DNA of 23,209 bases from positions 1 to 23,209 of the forward strand of contig CAXNAA020000277.1 in NCBI GenBank assembly GCA_964200075.2, given 5' to 3'. Shown here one piece after another: positions 9,440 through 18,291 of the stretch. The position numbers were made by a program, and so were the translations under genes. The notes below the pieces were generated by a model, which did no database searches, was not told where the DNA came from, and was given only the letters and a program-made list of their open reading frames with translations. Source of the stretch: Sphacelaria rigidula. Taxonomy: Eukaryota; Phaeophyceae; Sphacelariales. How positions within the stretch are numbered: position 1 is the first letter of the stretch; every line of letters starts with the position of its first letter.

Positions 9440-10750
9440 TATCGCGTTGATACCAGTGCCATACCCTGAACGTTCATCACCGTTCGCGCCTCGCACTCAC
9501 ACCCGCCAACATCGAATTGCCCTTAAAGATCGTTGGAAAAAATCGCAGGATTTGAGAAGCCATGGGAACAACAATTGATCCTGACTTCTTATTGGGGTCG
9601 GCAGTAAAGTAGACTGCAGCACTTCCCTGTGTTGTTGGCTGACCACGTCCCCTGTTTTGAGTGGAGGCGAAACAGGTACCGCACGCTTCGTGAAAAAGAA
9701 CCTGGAAGCTGGTTACCTGTCCTGCACAGAAGCAATTAGGAATTGTTTGTCGGGGAAAACTTTCACGCGTTGAGTAGATCATCAGCGCGACCCCTGACCC
9801 GAGCAGAAGGCTCATGCCGAGCTGAGGACGTTAGGTGTTGTAAAGAGGGATGTGTGCGTGCAAAGACCCTGGAATCGAGTGGGAACGTGCGGTGCGCAAG
9901 CTGGTCGAGCACAAGTGACGGCCTGGCCGGCTAGATCCGAATATGATTGATTTCGAACCAATCGTGTTTTCACCATGAATTGAGACGATAGCCAGGTATT
10001 GCGATACCACGTTGTAGGGCGTGCACTCCGAGAGGGATGCGTTGATCCCCTGACACCACGGCCTCGTTACGAGAAAACGGAGGAGTTGAAAGCGAAAATG
10101 AAAATTATTTTTGGCGCTTGAGGCATATTCAGATCCATACAAAAAGACAGTCCACCTCATCATGCGCAGTATGCCTCACGGGCGCGGATCTGATCTCCAT
10201 CGATGCACGCCTTGCCGGCAAACTGTCTGCATATCCCTTTCACGAGTGTTCTCGGTATGCCTCGGATCAGTTTCGAGGATCTTGTATGATGGATCAAATC
10301 TTCAAGTCGTTCGCCGTCCCATTATGACGACGGTCTTATGCCAACACCACACCACATGCCGTCCGACACCGACAAGCATGTTTGAACATCGTTCCTGCAG
10401 ATCACGGGGAGCATAAGCTTCTCGCGTCTCGAGGGCCTATGCTGGATATACATATATTCCCGCATTGGGTGCCTCTGCCTCATCAGCATCATCATCACTT
10501 GGAGAGCTGGTCTATCCATGCTACTCCGCGCTGACTTGCCTGTCCACATGCTCTCGACATATGAGCAGGTTGTGTCGATTTACTTTCGCCTGCTCTTCTC
10601 TCCCTCAATCTGGTCGCGCCTATTTTATTTAGATCACAAACCGATGCGTGCCCACGGGCTGTTGCTGCCGAATCTTACAGCTACGGTGGATCGTCTTGTG
10701 AACTGGCACTATCTTGCTTGAAAAATGTTTCCAACACCATCCTTGGCGGT
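9440..10750. other. No gene recognised
   Basis: A good acceptor (TTACCTGTCCTGCACAG, ending 9730) is followed by closed or short frames. Frames of 60-110 codons on both strands overlap one another. No repeat family member found here. Confidence 0.3.
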
Positions 10751-10759
10751 TAGAGAGCG

Positions 10760-11389
10760 GTGTGTGTCTTGTTTATCCGTTTCCGATCCGCAAAACCTCA
10801 GATCCGTCATTGCTCAATCCTCAACCTTTGGATTCCACTTGGACCAACTAAATGGGGGCTCATCTACTTGCACACTGTTGATGGAAAGATATGCCTTGGC
10901 CGTAGACGGAAAATATTTTCCTTCCCCCCCCCCCGCCTCTTCAAACGTAAATTACAACGGATGGCTGAAACAATTCGCAGATGGAACACGGTGAGCAATC
11001 GAGGAGAGAAGGGAAAGTATATGGTGATGGGAGTGCTGTCGAGCGCATTGGACTTGGCGAAGGCTGCAGTGTCGCATGATGAACAAGGCATGCTACCGGA
11101 GAAGGTCCTTCCCTATTACAGAAAGGTTCGTGAAAGTACAGGGCAGCGCTTGAGTGCTGGCCAGCGTTGTGGTGCGCTACTTGTAGACGACCCGGTTTCT
11201 CTGGATATTCTGACACTGTACCTTTCCCTCACCAAGCCGAGCCTCGAGATGAACCAAATATTATGGCTCTTGAGGGTGCCTGTTATTGATACTGAGCGAG
11301 CTGTATTCGGCTTGGCGATCAAGCGGGAAGGATGCTTCTTCCCGTTCTGCCAGGCCGCTTGGCTTTCTTGGACCGCGTCATCAACATGA
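10760..11389 (+). CDS. Isolated ORF of 209 codons, possibly decayed transposon coding
   Basis: This is the longest uninterrupted frame of the window. The first ~65 codons, spanning a C-run at 10925, look random. From about 10990 the peptide becomes protein-like (GKYMVMGVLSSALDLAKAA; LLVDDPVSLDILTLYLSLTK; NQILWLLRVPVIDTERAVFG). After about 11330 another frame reads better (LLPVLPGRLAFLDRVINMN), suggesting a frameshift. No catalytic motif or family recognised. It may be a degraded mobile-element gene or an unspliced host exon with boundaries I cannot place. Confidence 0.25.
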   Translation: MCVLFIRFRSAKPQIRHCSILNLWIPLGPTKWGLIYLHTVDGKICLGRRRKIFSFPPPRLFKRKLQRMAETIRRWNTVSNRGEKGKYMVMGVLSSALDLAKAAVSHDEQGMLPEKVLPYYRKVRESTGQRLSAGQRCGALLVDDPVSLDILTLYLSLTKPSLEMNQILWLLRVPVIDTERAVFGLAIKREGCFFPFCQAAWLSWTASST

Positions 11390-11530
11390 ATACGTGGGTA
11401 CGGCAGCGTTACTGAAAAAAGCGTTGCGGAGCCGTACTGAACACATGATAAATCCGTCACTGTGAGGTATTGGCGGAAGATTCAGAGCCCCTGACCGAAC
11501 CTTGGAGGGGTCTGGGGCCGTATCCTATCA

Positions 11531-11690
11531 AATTGTTTTGGACTCGAAAACGTGCGGTCGAGTCGAATTCGCTCGTTTCTGATTCGTACACGCTACTAAT
11601 TTTCTGAGATGGTTAAGAACATGAATAACGCGGACGTATCAGTTAGGAGCTAATTTGATTCCACCGTGCGTTTTCGAGTCAAAAACAACG
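11531..11690. repeat. Small foldback repeat, ~25-bp arms
   Basis: AATTGTTTTGGACTCGAAAA followed by CGTGCGGT pairs with ACCGTGCG followed by TTTTCGAGTCAAAAACAACG, with a ~100-base spacer. Probable MITE remnant; no target repeat seen. Confidence 0.5.
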
Positions 11691-11694
11691 TGAT

Positions 11695-12140
11695 GAGACA
11701 CGACGGCCTGAGACCAAGTCGAGGAAAAGTGACCCGATAAGCTCCTTTTGGGCGGTCCGCATTCTCCTACCGGATGATGGGGAGAACATGTGCTATTGCA
11801 ATATTCCCGATTAAACGAAATAGAAGATGCTACGAAATGCCGTCCTGTCGATGGTCGTTGCGGCTTTGCGCGAGCACTACTCGGATATATCATGGTCGAG
11901 TGTACTTTTCGTCGCCAAATCCGAAGGCTTACTTCTATCCTGAGGCATACCGCGAACCCTCCGGGCAAAGTGGTGGTGTACGAGGTTGATTCCCTTCACG
12001 AAGAGCTGATACTCGTTCCATCACCTGGCACCGTTACGGCCAGATGGTTTCGTACAACATCATGGGGCCGCGAGTAGTCAACTCAACGTTTCTGCATTCT
12101 GTAACAGGGACCTATCCGTTCATGGAGACAGTGGCATGAT
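11695..12140. other. No gene recognised
   Basis: Overlapping frames of 70-110 codons on both strands; none shows a domain or splice context. Confidence 0.3.
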
Positions 12141-12142
12141 CT

Positions 12143-12244
12143 CAACTCCTTGGTCGCGAGGGTACTAAATCTGTGTCATTCCCCATTTCTCCGAGTGGAA
12201 GTTGTGCCGACTGAACAGCTGACGTGTGCTCACGGCCAAGTGGG
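12143..12244 (-). mobile_element. Degenerate TTAA-family MITE, inverted
   Basis: Landmarks CCTTGGTCGCGAGGGTA, CCGAGTGGAAGTTGTGCCG, ACTGAACAGCTGACG and CACGGCCAAGTGGG follow the family order in reverse orientation. Old copy, no clear TTAA. Confidence 0.5.
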
Positions 12245-12349
12245 CAATCCTTTCGAGGGAAGGGGTGGGTCATCTGGGACACGCACCAAATTTTCAAGTA
12301 AGAGTAATGCCGAATTGACAGATGACTCACCTACCTTGCTTGTCAACCT
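12245..12349 (-). mobile_element. Degenerate TTAA-family MITE, inverted
   Basis: Reverse-orientation landmarks in order: GGGTCATCTGGGACACGC, TTTTCAAGTAAGAGTAATGC, CGAATTGACAGATGACTCAC. The copy is strongly diverged and overlaps the start of the next copy by a few bases because both ends are ill-defined. Confidence 0.5.
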
Positions 12350-12444
12350 CTTGACCACGAGGGTAGGCCACCTGCTGAATCGGCATCAATGTCAATTGAA
12401 AAAGTATGCTAACCCAGATGGACTACCCGCAGAGCAGTCGGAGG
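12346..12444 (+). mobile_element. Degenerate TTAA-family MITE, forward
   Basis: AACCTCTTGACCACGAGGG, core GAATCGGCATCAATGTC, AAAAAGTATGC and the end GATGGACTACCCGC match the family in order. Terminal inverted repeats are only partly preserved and the TTAA flanks are lost. Confidence 0.6.
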
Positions 12445-12484
12445 GACAGCCAGCAACCACCAGCAAGGACCTCTTGCAACGGTC

Positions 12485-12522
12485 TTGACCCTTCGAACAT
12501 CAGGGCAGGTCATCCGGCTGGT
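12485..12522 (+). mobile_element. Fragment of a TTAA-family MITE end
   Basis: CTTGACCCTTCGAACATCAG followed by GGCAGGTCATCCGGCTG resembles the left end of the family. The core and right end are missing. Confidence 0.3.
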
Positions 12523-12641
12523 AGGCGGGTTAGGCGGGTAGCCATCGAAGGGAATGTACTGTATCCCCTTTTTCAGGAACGACCGCTGAGTGATCGCTGC
12601 GATACAGCCCCCACAAAATGTGCCCAAGAACCTCCCTTTAA

Positions 12642-12738
12642 CCCTTAGACCGCGAGGTTAGTCTTCTGTTGAATCGGCATCAATTTCAAGTGAAAAAAGT
12701 ATGCATGATCCAGAAAGACTAACCTCGCGGTCTAAGGG
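12642..12738 (+). mobile_element. Best-preserved TTAA-flanked MITE (97 bp)
   Basis: TTAA at 12638-12641 and 12739-12742 flank a 97-bp element whose two ends are inverted repeats of about 26 bases (CCCTTAGACCGCGAGGTTAG at the left and its complement at the right, with a one-base length difference further in). The asymmetric centre contains GAATCGGCATCAATTTC and ATGCATGATC. No coding capacity; this copy defines the family. Confidence 0.85.
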
Positions 12739-12742
12739 TTAA

Positions 12743-12842
12743 CCCTTCCATGTGAACAGTAGGTCATGCGTTGAATCGGCATCAATTTCACTTGGAAAGG
12801 GTATGCACGATCCAGATGGACCACCCTCGCAGTGTACTGGTT
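12743..12842 (+). mobile_element. Diverged TTAA MITE directly abutting the intact copy
   Basis: Begins CCCTTCCATGTGAACAG right after the shared TTAA at 12739-12742 and has the family core GAATCGGCATCAATTTCAC and GATCCAGATGGACC. The ends have decayed, so this older copy probably supplied the TTAA used by its intact neighbour. Confidence 0.65.
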
Positions 12843-13229
12843 GGAAAAGGTATTCTAGAAAAGGAGATTTCCGGACACCTCGAAGGGCAACATGTGTGCC
12901 CCGCTGACAGAGACACATCCCAAAGCTTGCTACACAACTCAACACAAGTAGAGGTGAGCCTGAGGATGTTAGTTCTCCCGCAAACCGCAAACACACAGCT
13001 CCAGTCGTAGCCGCTCGTCAGCTGAGCACGTTGTGCGTGACCTTGCCCAAATCTGATTCAGGAATCAATTGTGAGACGGTGATTTGGGTGAGATGCGCAC
13101 ACAGCACCCTCATCAAGTGTGGGTGACGGCACTTCTCGATTGTAATTTGACACGCACGCCGATTGCCCAGGTTGCTCTGGTTGGATCGTGGTCTTCAATG
13201 TCGGTGAAGTTGCACAATCTGTGACGTTT

Positions 13230-13450
13230 TTTAGAAACGGTCCGCTGCACCCCTCTCCCGATAAAAATATGAGGCAAACATCGCAGAAGGAAGGTAGAGT
13301 GCTGAACCAAAATGGATGATGAAAATTCCTTTGTCCTATTTTTCCTCTCGTGCGACCCGGGCTGATAAGCCCTCATACACCGAAAGTTATTGGCTGGCGT
13401 CCAAAATAGATGGGATGACAATACATACACCCACGCGGTCACTATTCCTC
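13230..13450. repeat. Dispersed repeat, copy 2
   Basis: Direct-orientation partner of 7170-7385 (CGCAGAAGG, CCCGGGCTG, ACACCGAAAG, CGTCCAAAATA, GGGATGA). The minus-strand frame 13113-13529 is open for 138 codons across it, without a recognised domain. Confidence 0.5.
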
Positions 13451-13977
13451 CGATACAGAACGGGGCCCGAGAGAAGCGGAGTGACCAACCTGACCCATCA
13501 CGGATATCAAGTGGTGTCTTTGTTCCCATACGGATAAACTACTTCGTCGAGCCGTTTTTCATTTTGGTGACGACAATTCAAGCGTAAGTAATTTGTGCAC
13601 AAATAATGTGCGTGTCACCCGGCTCGTGGTCTATGCTGTCTGCCTGATCCCTTGTGTGTGTACGCACTGTAGTGTTGTCGTGGAACACTGAGTAAAGACT
13701 TGAGCAGCATGCGACATACTGTGATCATTGGAGAGATCGCACAGACACTGTTTTTCTCCGTGGTAACCAGCGAAGACATCCAGCACACATACTGACACTG
13801 CACGCAATTGACTGCAGGATCGGAACTGGCCCGGGGCTGTCCGGGACTATTTTCTACATAGATGCCCAATGTTTTCATGTTCATGACCAGCGTTTTCTGT
13901 AGCGAAACACGAGCTGCTCTGAAACCCAAATGTGGCATGGTCCATCCGAGTCCATCCAGGGGGGGGTCGCGGTCTTG

Positions 13978-14083
13978 GGGTTAGACCACGGTGCGGGTAG
14001 TCCGTCTGGATCACGCATTCTTTTTTGAAGTGAAAAATTGATGCCGATTCAGCGGGTGACCTACCCTCGCGGCCACAGGGTTG
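13978..14083 (-). mobile_element. TTAA-family MITE, inverted
   Basis: GGGGTTAGACCACGGTGCGG at the left, GGATCACGCATTCTTTTTTG, TTGATGCCGATTCAGCG in the centre, and CTACCCTCGCGGCCACAGGG at the right. Moderately diverged; flanking TTAA not recognisable. Confidence 0.6.
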
Positions 14084-14451
14084 AGCTGCTTCTCGATACC
14101 GTCAATTGGTCGTGAGGGGGGTAGTCCCCTTTCGGAAGGGTATGTTCGAAAAGGGGATAATCGCCTTCGATGAGAACCCGCCTTATGTTGATGTACACAA
14201 GTATATCGATACTTCCGAGTGTGTTTGAAGGTTTACGAAACAAAGTCCACGTCGGGCATGAGGCCCAGAGGGAGCTACCACATTGAGTGTCCTAAAGGGT
14301 CATTTTGGTCACAGCCTACAGATCGCCCATCGCACAGCCTAGCCTCCACCCTTAGACCGCGATGGGGATACAGGCTGGGCCAGCTGACGGTGACTTTTGA
14401 ATGTATTTTGGTGATGCAGTGGGTGATTCGAAGAGTCGGGCGATGAAATTC

Positions 14452-14645
14452 GACAAAACATTTTTATCACTACGGTACCCGAAACATTTCTGGGGATGCC
14501 AGGAAAAGGAAAAAAAAAAACAGGAAGTTGGAGCGAATTGAAGTTTCTGCAAAACTAGAAAAATGCTAAAACTCCGCGAAAATAGGGAGAAATACGGATG
14601 CATCCCCAGGAATTTTGTGCGTAGTAATGATAAAAATGTTGTGTC
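14452..14645. mobile_element. Foldback element with GACA(A/C)AACATTTTTATCA ends
   Basis: Left GACAAAACATTTTTATCACT and right AATGATAAAAATGTTGTGTC are inverted repeats; further in, CATTTCTGGGGATGCC pairs with GGATGCATCCCCAGGAA. About 194 bp, ending only ~15 bases from the next foldback element. Confidence 0.65.
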
Positions 14646-14660
14646 AAAATGTCAGCGCCC

Positions 14661-15132
14661 AAGACCGACTCTAATGGGGGCCGTTCAAAATTCCAGTCGA
14701 AACCTGCTTTTTTGGCCCTTCTCCGTCGTTTCACGCCTGAAAAGAGAGCCAGGCGACAATTGACGCCTTGGAATAAACTGATCTACTCATTGAGGCCATT
14801 CCAGGGCAACTTTGCATTCCCCGCTGGCCGCACTTTCACTTTTGGCCGAACACGGATTTCCAACAAAAAACGGTCAAGCGATAAAAAAACGGGGAAATTT
14901 TGATCACCTGACCGTTTGTTGATGAAAATCGTGTTTGGCCTGATTTGGTCAAGAACAAAAGTGTGGCCAGCGGGAAATGCAGAGTTGCCCTAGAACGGTC
15001 TCAACGAGTAGAGCAATTAATTCCCAGGCGTCAACATCCGCCTAGGCCTCTTTTCAAGCGTAAATCGACGGAGAAGGGCCCAAAAGCCAGTTTTCGACTG
15101 GAATTTTGAATGGCTCCCATTAGAGTTGGCCT
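14661..15132. mobile_element. Large foldback element (~470 bp, arms ~220 bp)
   Basis: From CGACTCTAATGGGGGCCGTT onward the sequence is mirrored almost base for base by the reverse complement ending AATGGCTCCCATTAGAGTTG. Paired landmarks include TTCCAGTCGAAA / TTTCGACTGGAA, GGGCAACTTTGCATT / AATGCAGAGTTGCCC and AACGGTCAAGCGAT / GATCACCTGACCGTT. Only about 20 bases form the loop. No coding potential beyond frames created by the symmetry. Confidence 0.75.
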
Positions 15133-15134
15133 GA

Positions 15135-16010
15135 CTCTTGGAATTACCCACACGACTCAATTTTTCGTGTGGCACCCGGTGGTCAAACTAGCAGAACCGC
15201 CTATTTTTTCAGAGGTAACGAGTTCGTATCCCATCACGACCATTTTGTTTCAGCGTTTAATCTGGCATAGCGCCTTGCATCTGGGGTATACTCGTATCAG
15301 TGTGATTTTGCCTGCGCATGTCAAGTCGAAGCGTGCCTGCGCGGCGCAATTCCCTACCATAACTCCACCGCATTTCGTGAAACGAAACGTCATTAGACAC
15401 GCTATCACGCAACGACACGAGACCTTCCCGGTACTCAATGCGTGACAAAAATATCATCGCCAAAACTTTGCCAATCGACCACCGGCGGTGCCGTGCATTC
15501 CCAGGTTGGTCTGCAGTCCACAGCGATCTGCTCGAGTCGAGCTGATGTGGTGAACTTGACGAGTTATGGTTGAAGATGCAAATGCGCGATGTACTGTTGG
15601 CCCGGCTCGTAGTCCATCTGGATCACGCTAACTGTTTCAAGTGATCTACCCTCGTCATGAGACCCCAAGTGGTCCACCACCACTTCTATGAGAACTAATC
15701 CCTTGAGCTTCTGTACTGTTCATCACACCAACCCTGACCCCACACCTACCCTAACCTAAACGAAATGAAACGCTTGTCCTGAAACCTCGGTCAAAAAGGA
15801 CCCACACTGAAGAACAGCCACAGTGCCTGGAAAAGCGTTACTGGGGGCAACAGGAGTCGGGTGCCACGTAGTTAAACTTCGTCCCTTGAAAATAATCTGG
15901 ACCCGTTCGGGTGGACTAGACTGTCTCTGCCGTATGTGACCAATGCAAGCATTAATCACTTTCTTATGAAGCCCGAACACTAGAGGCGTTTTTGTCCGCT
16001 TGTTCATCAG
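15135..16010. other. No gene recognised outside one MITE fragment
   Basis: Two T-rich acceptors (TATTTTTTCAG, ending 15212; CATTTTGTTTCAG, ending 15253) precede an open frame to 15445, but its 5' part lies inside the large foldback arm and the peptide is unremarkable. Confidence 0.3.
15603..15668 (-). mobile_element. Internally deleted TTAA-family MITE, inverted
   Basis: GGCTCGTAGTCCATCTGGAT, CACGCTAACTGTTTCAAGTG and ATCTACCCTCGTCATGAG retain both ends of the family but lack the GATGCCGATTCA core, about 35 bases shorter than a full copy. Confidence 0.4.
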
Positions 16011-16017
16011 TTCCTGA

Positions 16018-16818
16018 GGGCGTGTCTTGGCGCTTTTTTTTCGATCGAAAAAATGGGGCGGTAGAATCGATTTGAGTTATTCTTCCTCGTCTTGGTGTAG
16101 TTAGGTCCAGATCAATGTTCAAGCTTTCGATCGAAAAAAGACGGTGAAATTCGTGAAACGGTACATGGTCACTCGTGTACAGCACAGTCTGTACTGTCGC
16201 GTGCCAGCAGTATCTTGGAGAGCGCGTGTGTGTGTTTCGTACACGAGGATTCAACATCGTGCAGGGTAGACAGCCGAGGACAGTCAGTTCTCTCTGCTTA
16301 CAACGTGACGTGAAAAGGACTTCAGCAACGTGCAGCTTTGTGTTGTCTGCGCTGGTGTCCATGAGCGTGCACGCAACTCGACTGCCCATCGTATCACGCA
16401 GTCCTGTCGCTGATCTCCATCACGAGAGAAGATGTGCAAGTTTTCGCCAACAAAAAATAGACAAAGTACGCCCAACTACTGCAGTTTATCTATTCCTGGG
16501 CTTAACTCGTGCTCTATACTGCAGGGCTGCGGTGGTAGCTGAGAATAAGTTTGATGGAGTTTTGTTATGGTCCTGTGACACGTGTTTACTGGCGGGGTGG
16601 TCTGTAATATAGGAGTCACTTGCCGTCTCGTGCCTTTCGACTGCATGTTTTCGATCGAAAATGATTATTTTTGTCTGAAATATTTTTTATCCACGCGCCG
16701 CTAATTATACTTTTTAGTTGAAGCCTTCTCGAAACATGAGTGCGGCGGACTTATCAGATCGGCAAAAAAGAATCGACCGCACTTCTTCGAGAGAAGGAAA
16801 AAATGCCAAGACACGCCC
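16018..16818 (+). mobile_element. 801-bp DNA transposon with GGGCGTGTCTTGGC ends, Harbinger-like
   Basis: The left end GGGCGTGTCTTGGC followed by a T-run and CGATCG is mirrored at the right as GCCAAGACACGCCC preceded by an A-run. Both sides are flanked by TGA (16015-16017 and 16819-16821), a 3-bp direct repeat as in PIF/Harbinger elements. The interior has several TTTCGATCGAAAA motifs and a 145-codon frame at 16175-16612 that shows no DDE motif or other domain, so the element is read as non-autonomous. The superfamily call rests only on the end sequence and target length. Confidence 0.6.
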
Positions 16819-16919
16819 TGATACCGTACCTATTGTCAAGCAGTGGCACACTATTTCTATACCGTGGAATACTTCGCATGCAGAACACCCATAGCGCGCG
16901 CTTCTGTCTGCAGTGGGTG

Positions 16920-17061
16920 GGTAGCCATGACACACAAACTGCTGTCGGTACTTTTAGCCGTTGACGGCGTGGGATATCTCTGATTTGGTGGGTAGCCATG
17001 ACCCACAGACTGTGCTGTCGGTACTTTTAGCCGTTGACGGCTTGGCATATCTCTGATTTGG
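16920..17061. repeat. Tandem duplication, 71-base unit twice
   Basis: GGTAGCCATGAC at 16920 and 16991 each lead into CTGTCGGTACTTTTAGCCG, then TTGACGGC, then ATATCTCTGATTTGG. The units differ by a few substitutions and a two-base change. Function unknown. Confidence 0.7.
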
Positions 17062-17435
17062 AACCCTCCCCCTCCTCCCGTTACCATTTTTTGGCATTTC
17101 AAGAAGCTGGTGATATTTTGTTCAAAAACCACGATGAAAGCAGCATGCCGCAGGAGTTTCTCAACGCGCACCAAACAAGTTATAGTGCTTATTTTGAATT
17201 AAGAAATGAAGCTCTTCTTCAGTCGTTGAGTTTGAAGGCGACAACCTGCACACGTATACTCTAATCCACCTAAGAAAATAACAAATAAGTGCCACTACAC
17301 TCATGATACATGACACAGCAGCAGGGCGTTGTAGCCTCTGGACACAGGGCATGGCGGCCTTTTGCCTCTCGCGCGGCAAGCTACAAGTTACAAGCTACAG
17401 GCTGGTTCACGCACATCACCCAAAAAATACTCATC

Positions 17436-17664
17436 GGCAAAACTTCACGCCGTTTTGAGGAGTTAGACCCTGAAAATTTGCACGAATGTTCTATGGGTCA
17501 TTACGCAAATCTGCAGGAACGTTTTTTTTTTTTAACTTTTCCCACCGTTTTTAGGGGGTCCCAGTTTTGGGGGGGGAAACCTCGACCCAATCGGACCCTC
17601 GTAAACCGGTGACAAAAACAAAAATCTCAGGGTATAACTCCTTGAAACGGCGTGAAGTTTTTGG
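17436..17664. mobile_element. Foldback element with ~47-bp ends
   Basis: GGCAAAACTTCACGCCGTTT with GAGGAGTTAGACCCTGA is mirrored by TCAGGGTATAACTCCTTG and AAACGGCGTGAAGTTTTTGG. About 229 bp; the loop has T- and G-runs and no coding content. No flanking target repeat was recognised. Confidence 0.65.
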
Positions 17665-18181
17665 CCTTTGTGCGATGAAGTCTGCCATCCTGACACGACG
17701 GCCTGCTGCTGACCGCGGCGTATAGAGTAACTGTGATGCGGGGTGTATGGGGGGGCGCAGAAAAAAATGGGGTTCCCTCGAAAGAAGAAATCATCATCCG
17801 CAAGGGAAGGGGGGGGGGGCAAGGGTCAACTGTACAAGTGTCCGTTGGATATATATCACGGTCTCCTGCAGTCGGGGCTGGGGTGATGTAGGGGTGCAAT
17901 ACCAGTGAGACCAATGATATCAAGTTGGCGTTAGCAGCAAAATATCGCGTCTGTGTGCAGTGAGCATGTAAGTAGTGCCAGCTATCGCTCTGCAGTTGTA
18001 TCTTCACTCGTGGAGCAGTATATTCCAGGGCACCTCTATCCATGCGTCACTCCGTGTTGAAAGTTTTGTCAGATATATCGTGGCAAGGTTGCTGAAGTAT
18101 GGAATGCTGATGGTTATTCATCCCTAGTCGCGTATCGCAACACGGTGAAATGACCCAGCAACCGACGTGAAACAACCGCAG
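17665..18181. other. Sequence upstream of the first exon of the 3' gene
   Basis: Includes G-runs and a pyrimidine-rich acceptor (ATCGCTCTGCAG, ending at about 17991) followed by a frame reading LYLHSWSSIFQGTSIHASL. This could be an additional exon, but no donor in the right phase to reach 18182 was found. Confidence 0.25.
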
Positions 18182-18291
18182 GCTATACGAGCTATCGACG
18201 CGGCGCTCAAGCTCTTGCCGGAGCATGTGGCGGAATCAACGGGCATCAAGAGACATAGGGATAACTACCAGGCTAGGGTAGACAAGCTGAA
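18182..18291 (+). CDS. Exon of the 3' gene: helical, basic segment
   Basis: The acceptor is AACAACCGCAG and the donor is the near-consensus GAA|GTGAGT. Reading in phase 0 gives 36 codons beginning AIRAIDAALKLLPEH and containing GIKRHRDNYQARVDKL; the other two frames are closed or poor. The exon leaves two bases (AA) to be completed by the next exon, giving Asn with 19100. The repeating spacing of Leu, Ile and Val suggests an amphipathic helix. No family was recognised. Confidence 0.65.

Noticed and set aside
12907-12949. Candidate 43-base exon (acceptor CCCCGCTGACAG, donor AGAG|GTGAGC) that would fit phase between 4214 and 18182
   Set aside because: Two frames are equally open, the peptide is too short to judge, and it would exclude the better-looking exon at 4912.
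15110-15445. 111-codon plus-strand frame
   Set aside because: It starts inside the foldback arm and has no domain; two internal acceptors lead to no phase-compatible donor.
15738-15762. CCCTAACCTAAAC resembling telomere repeat
   Set aside because: Only one degenerate unit or two; no repeat array.
16175-16612. 145-codon frame inside the 801-bp element, considered as a transposase
   Set aside because: No DDE spacing, no Myb or helix-turn-helix pattern, and Cys/Val-rich random-looking composition.
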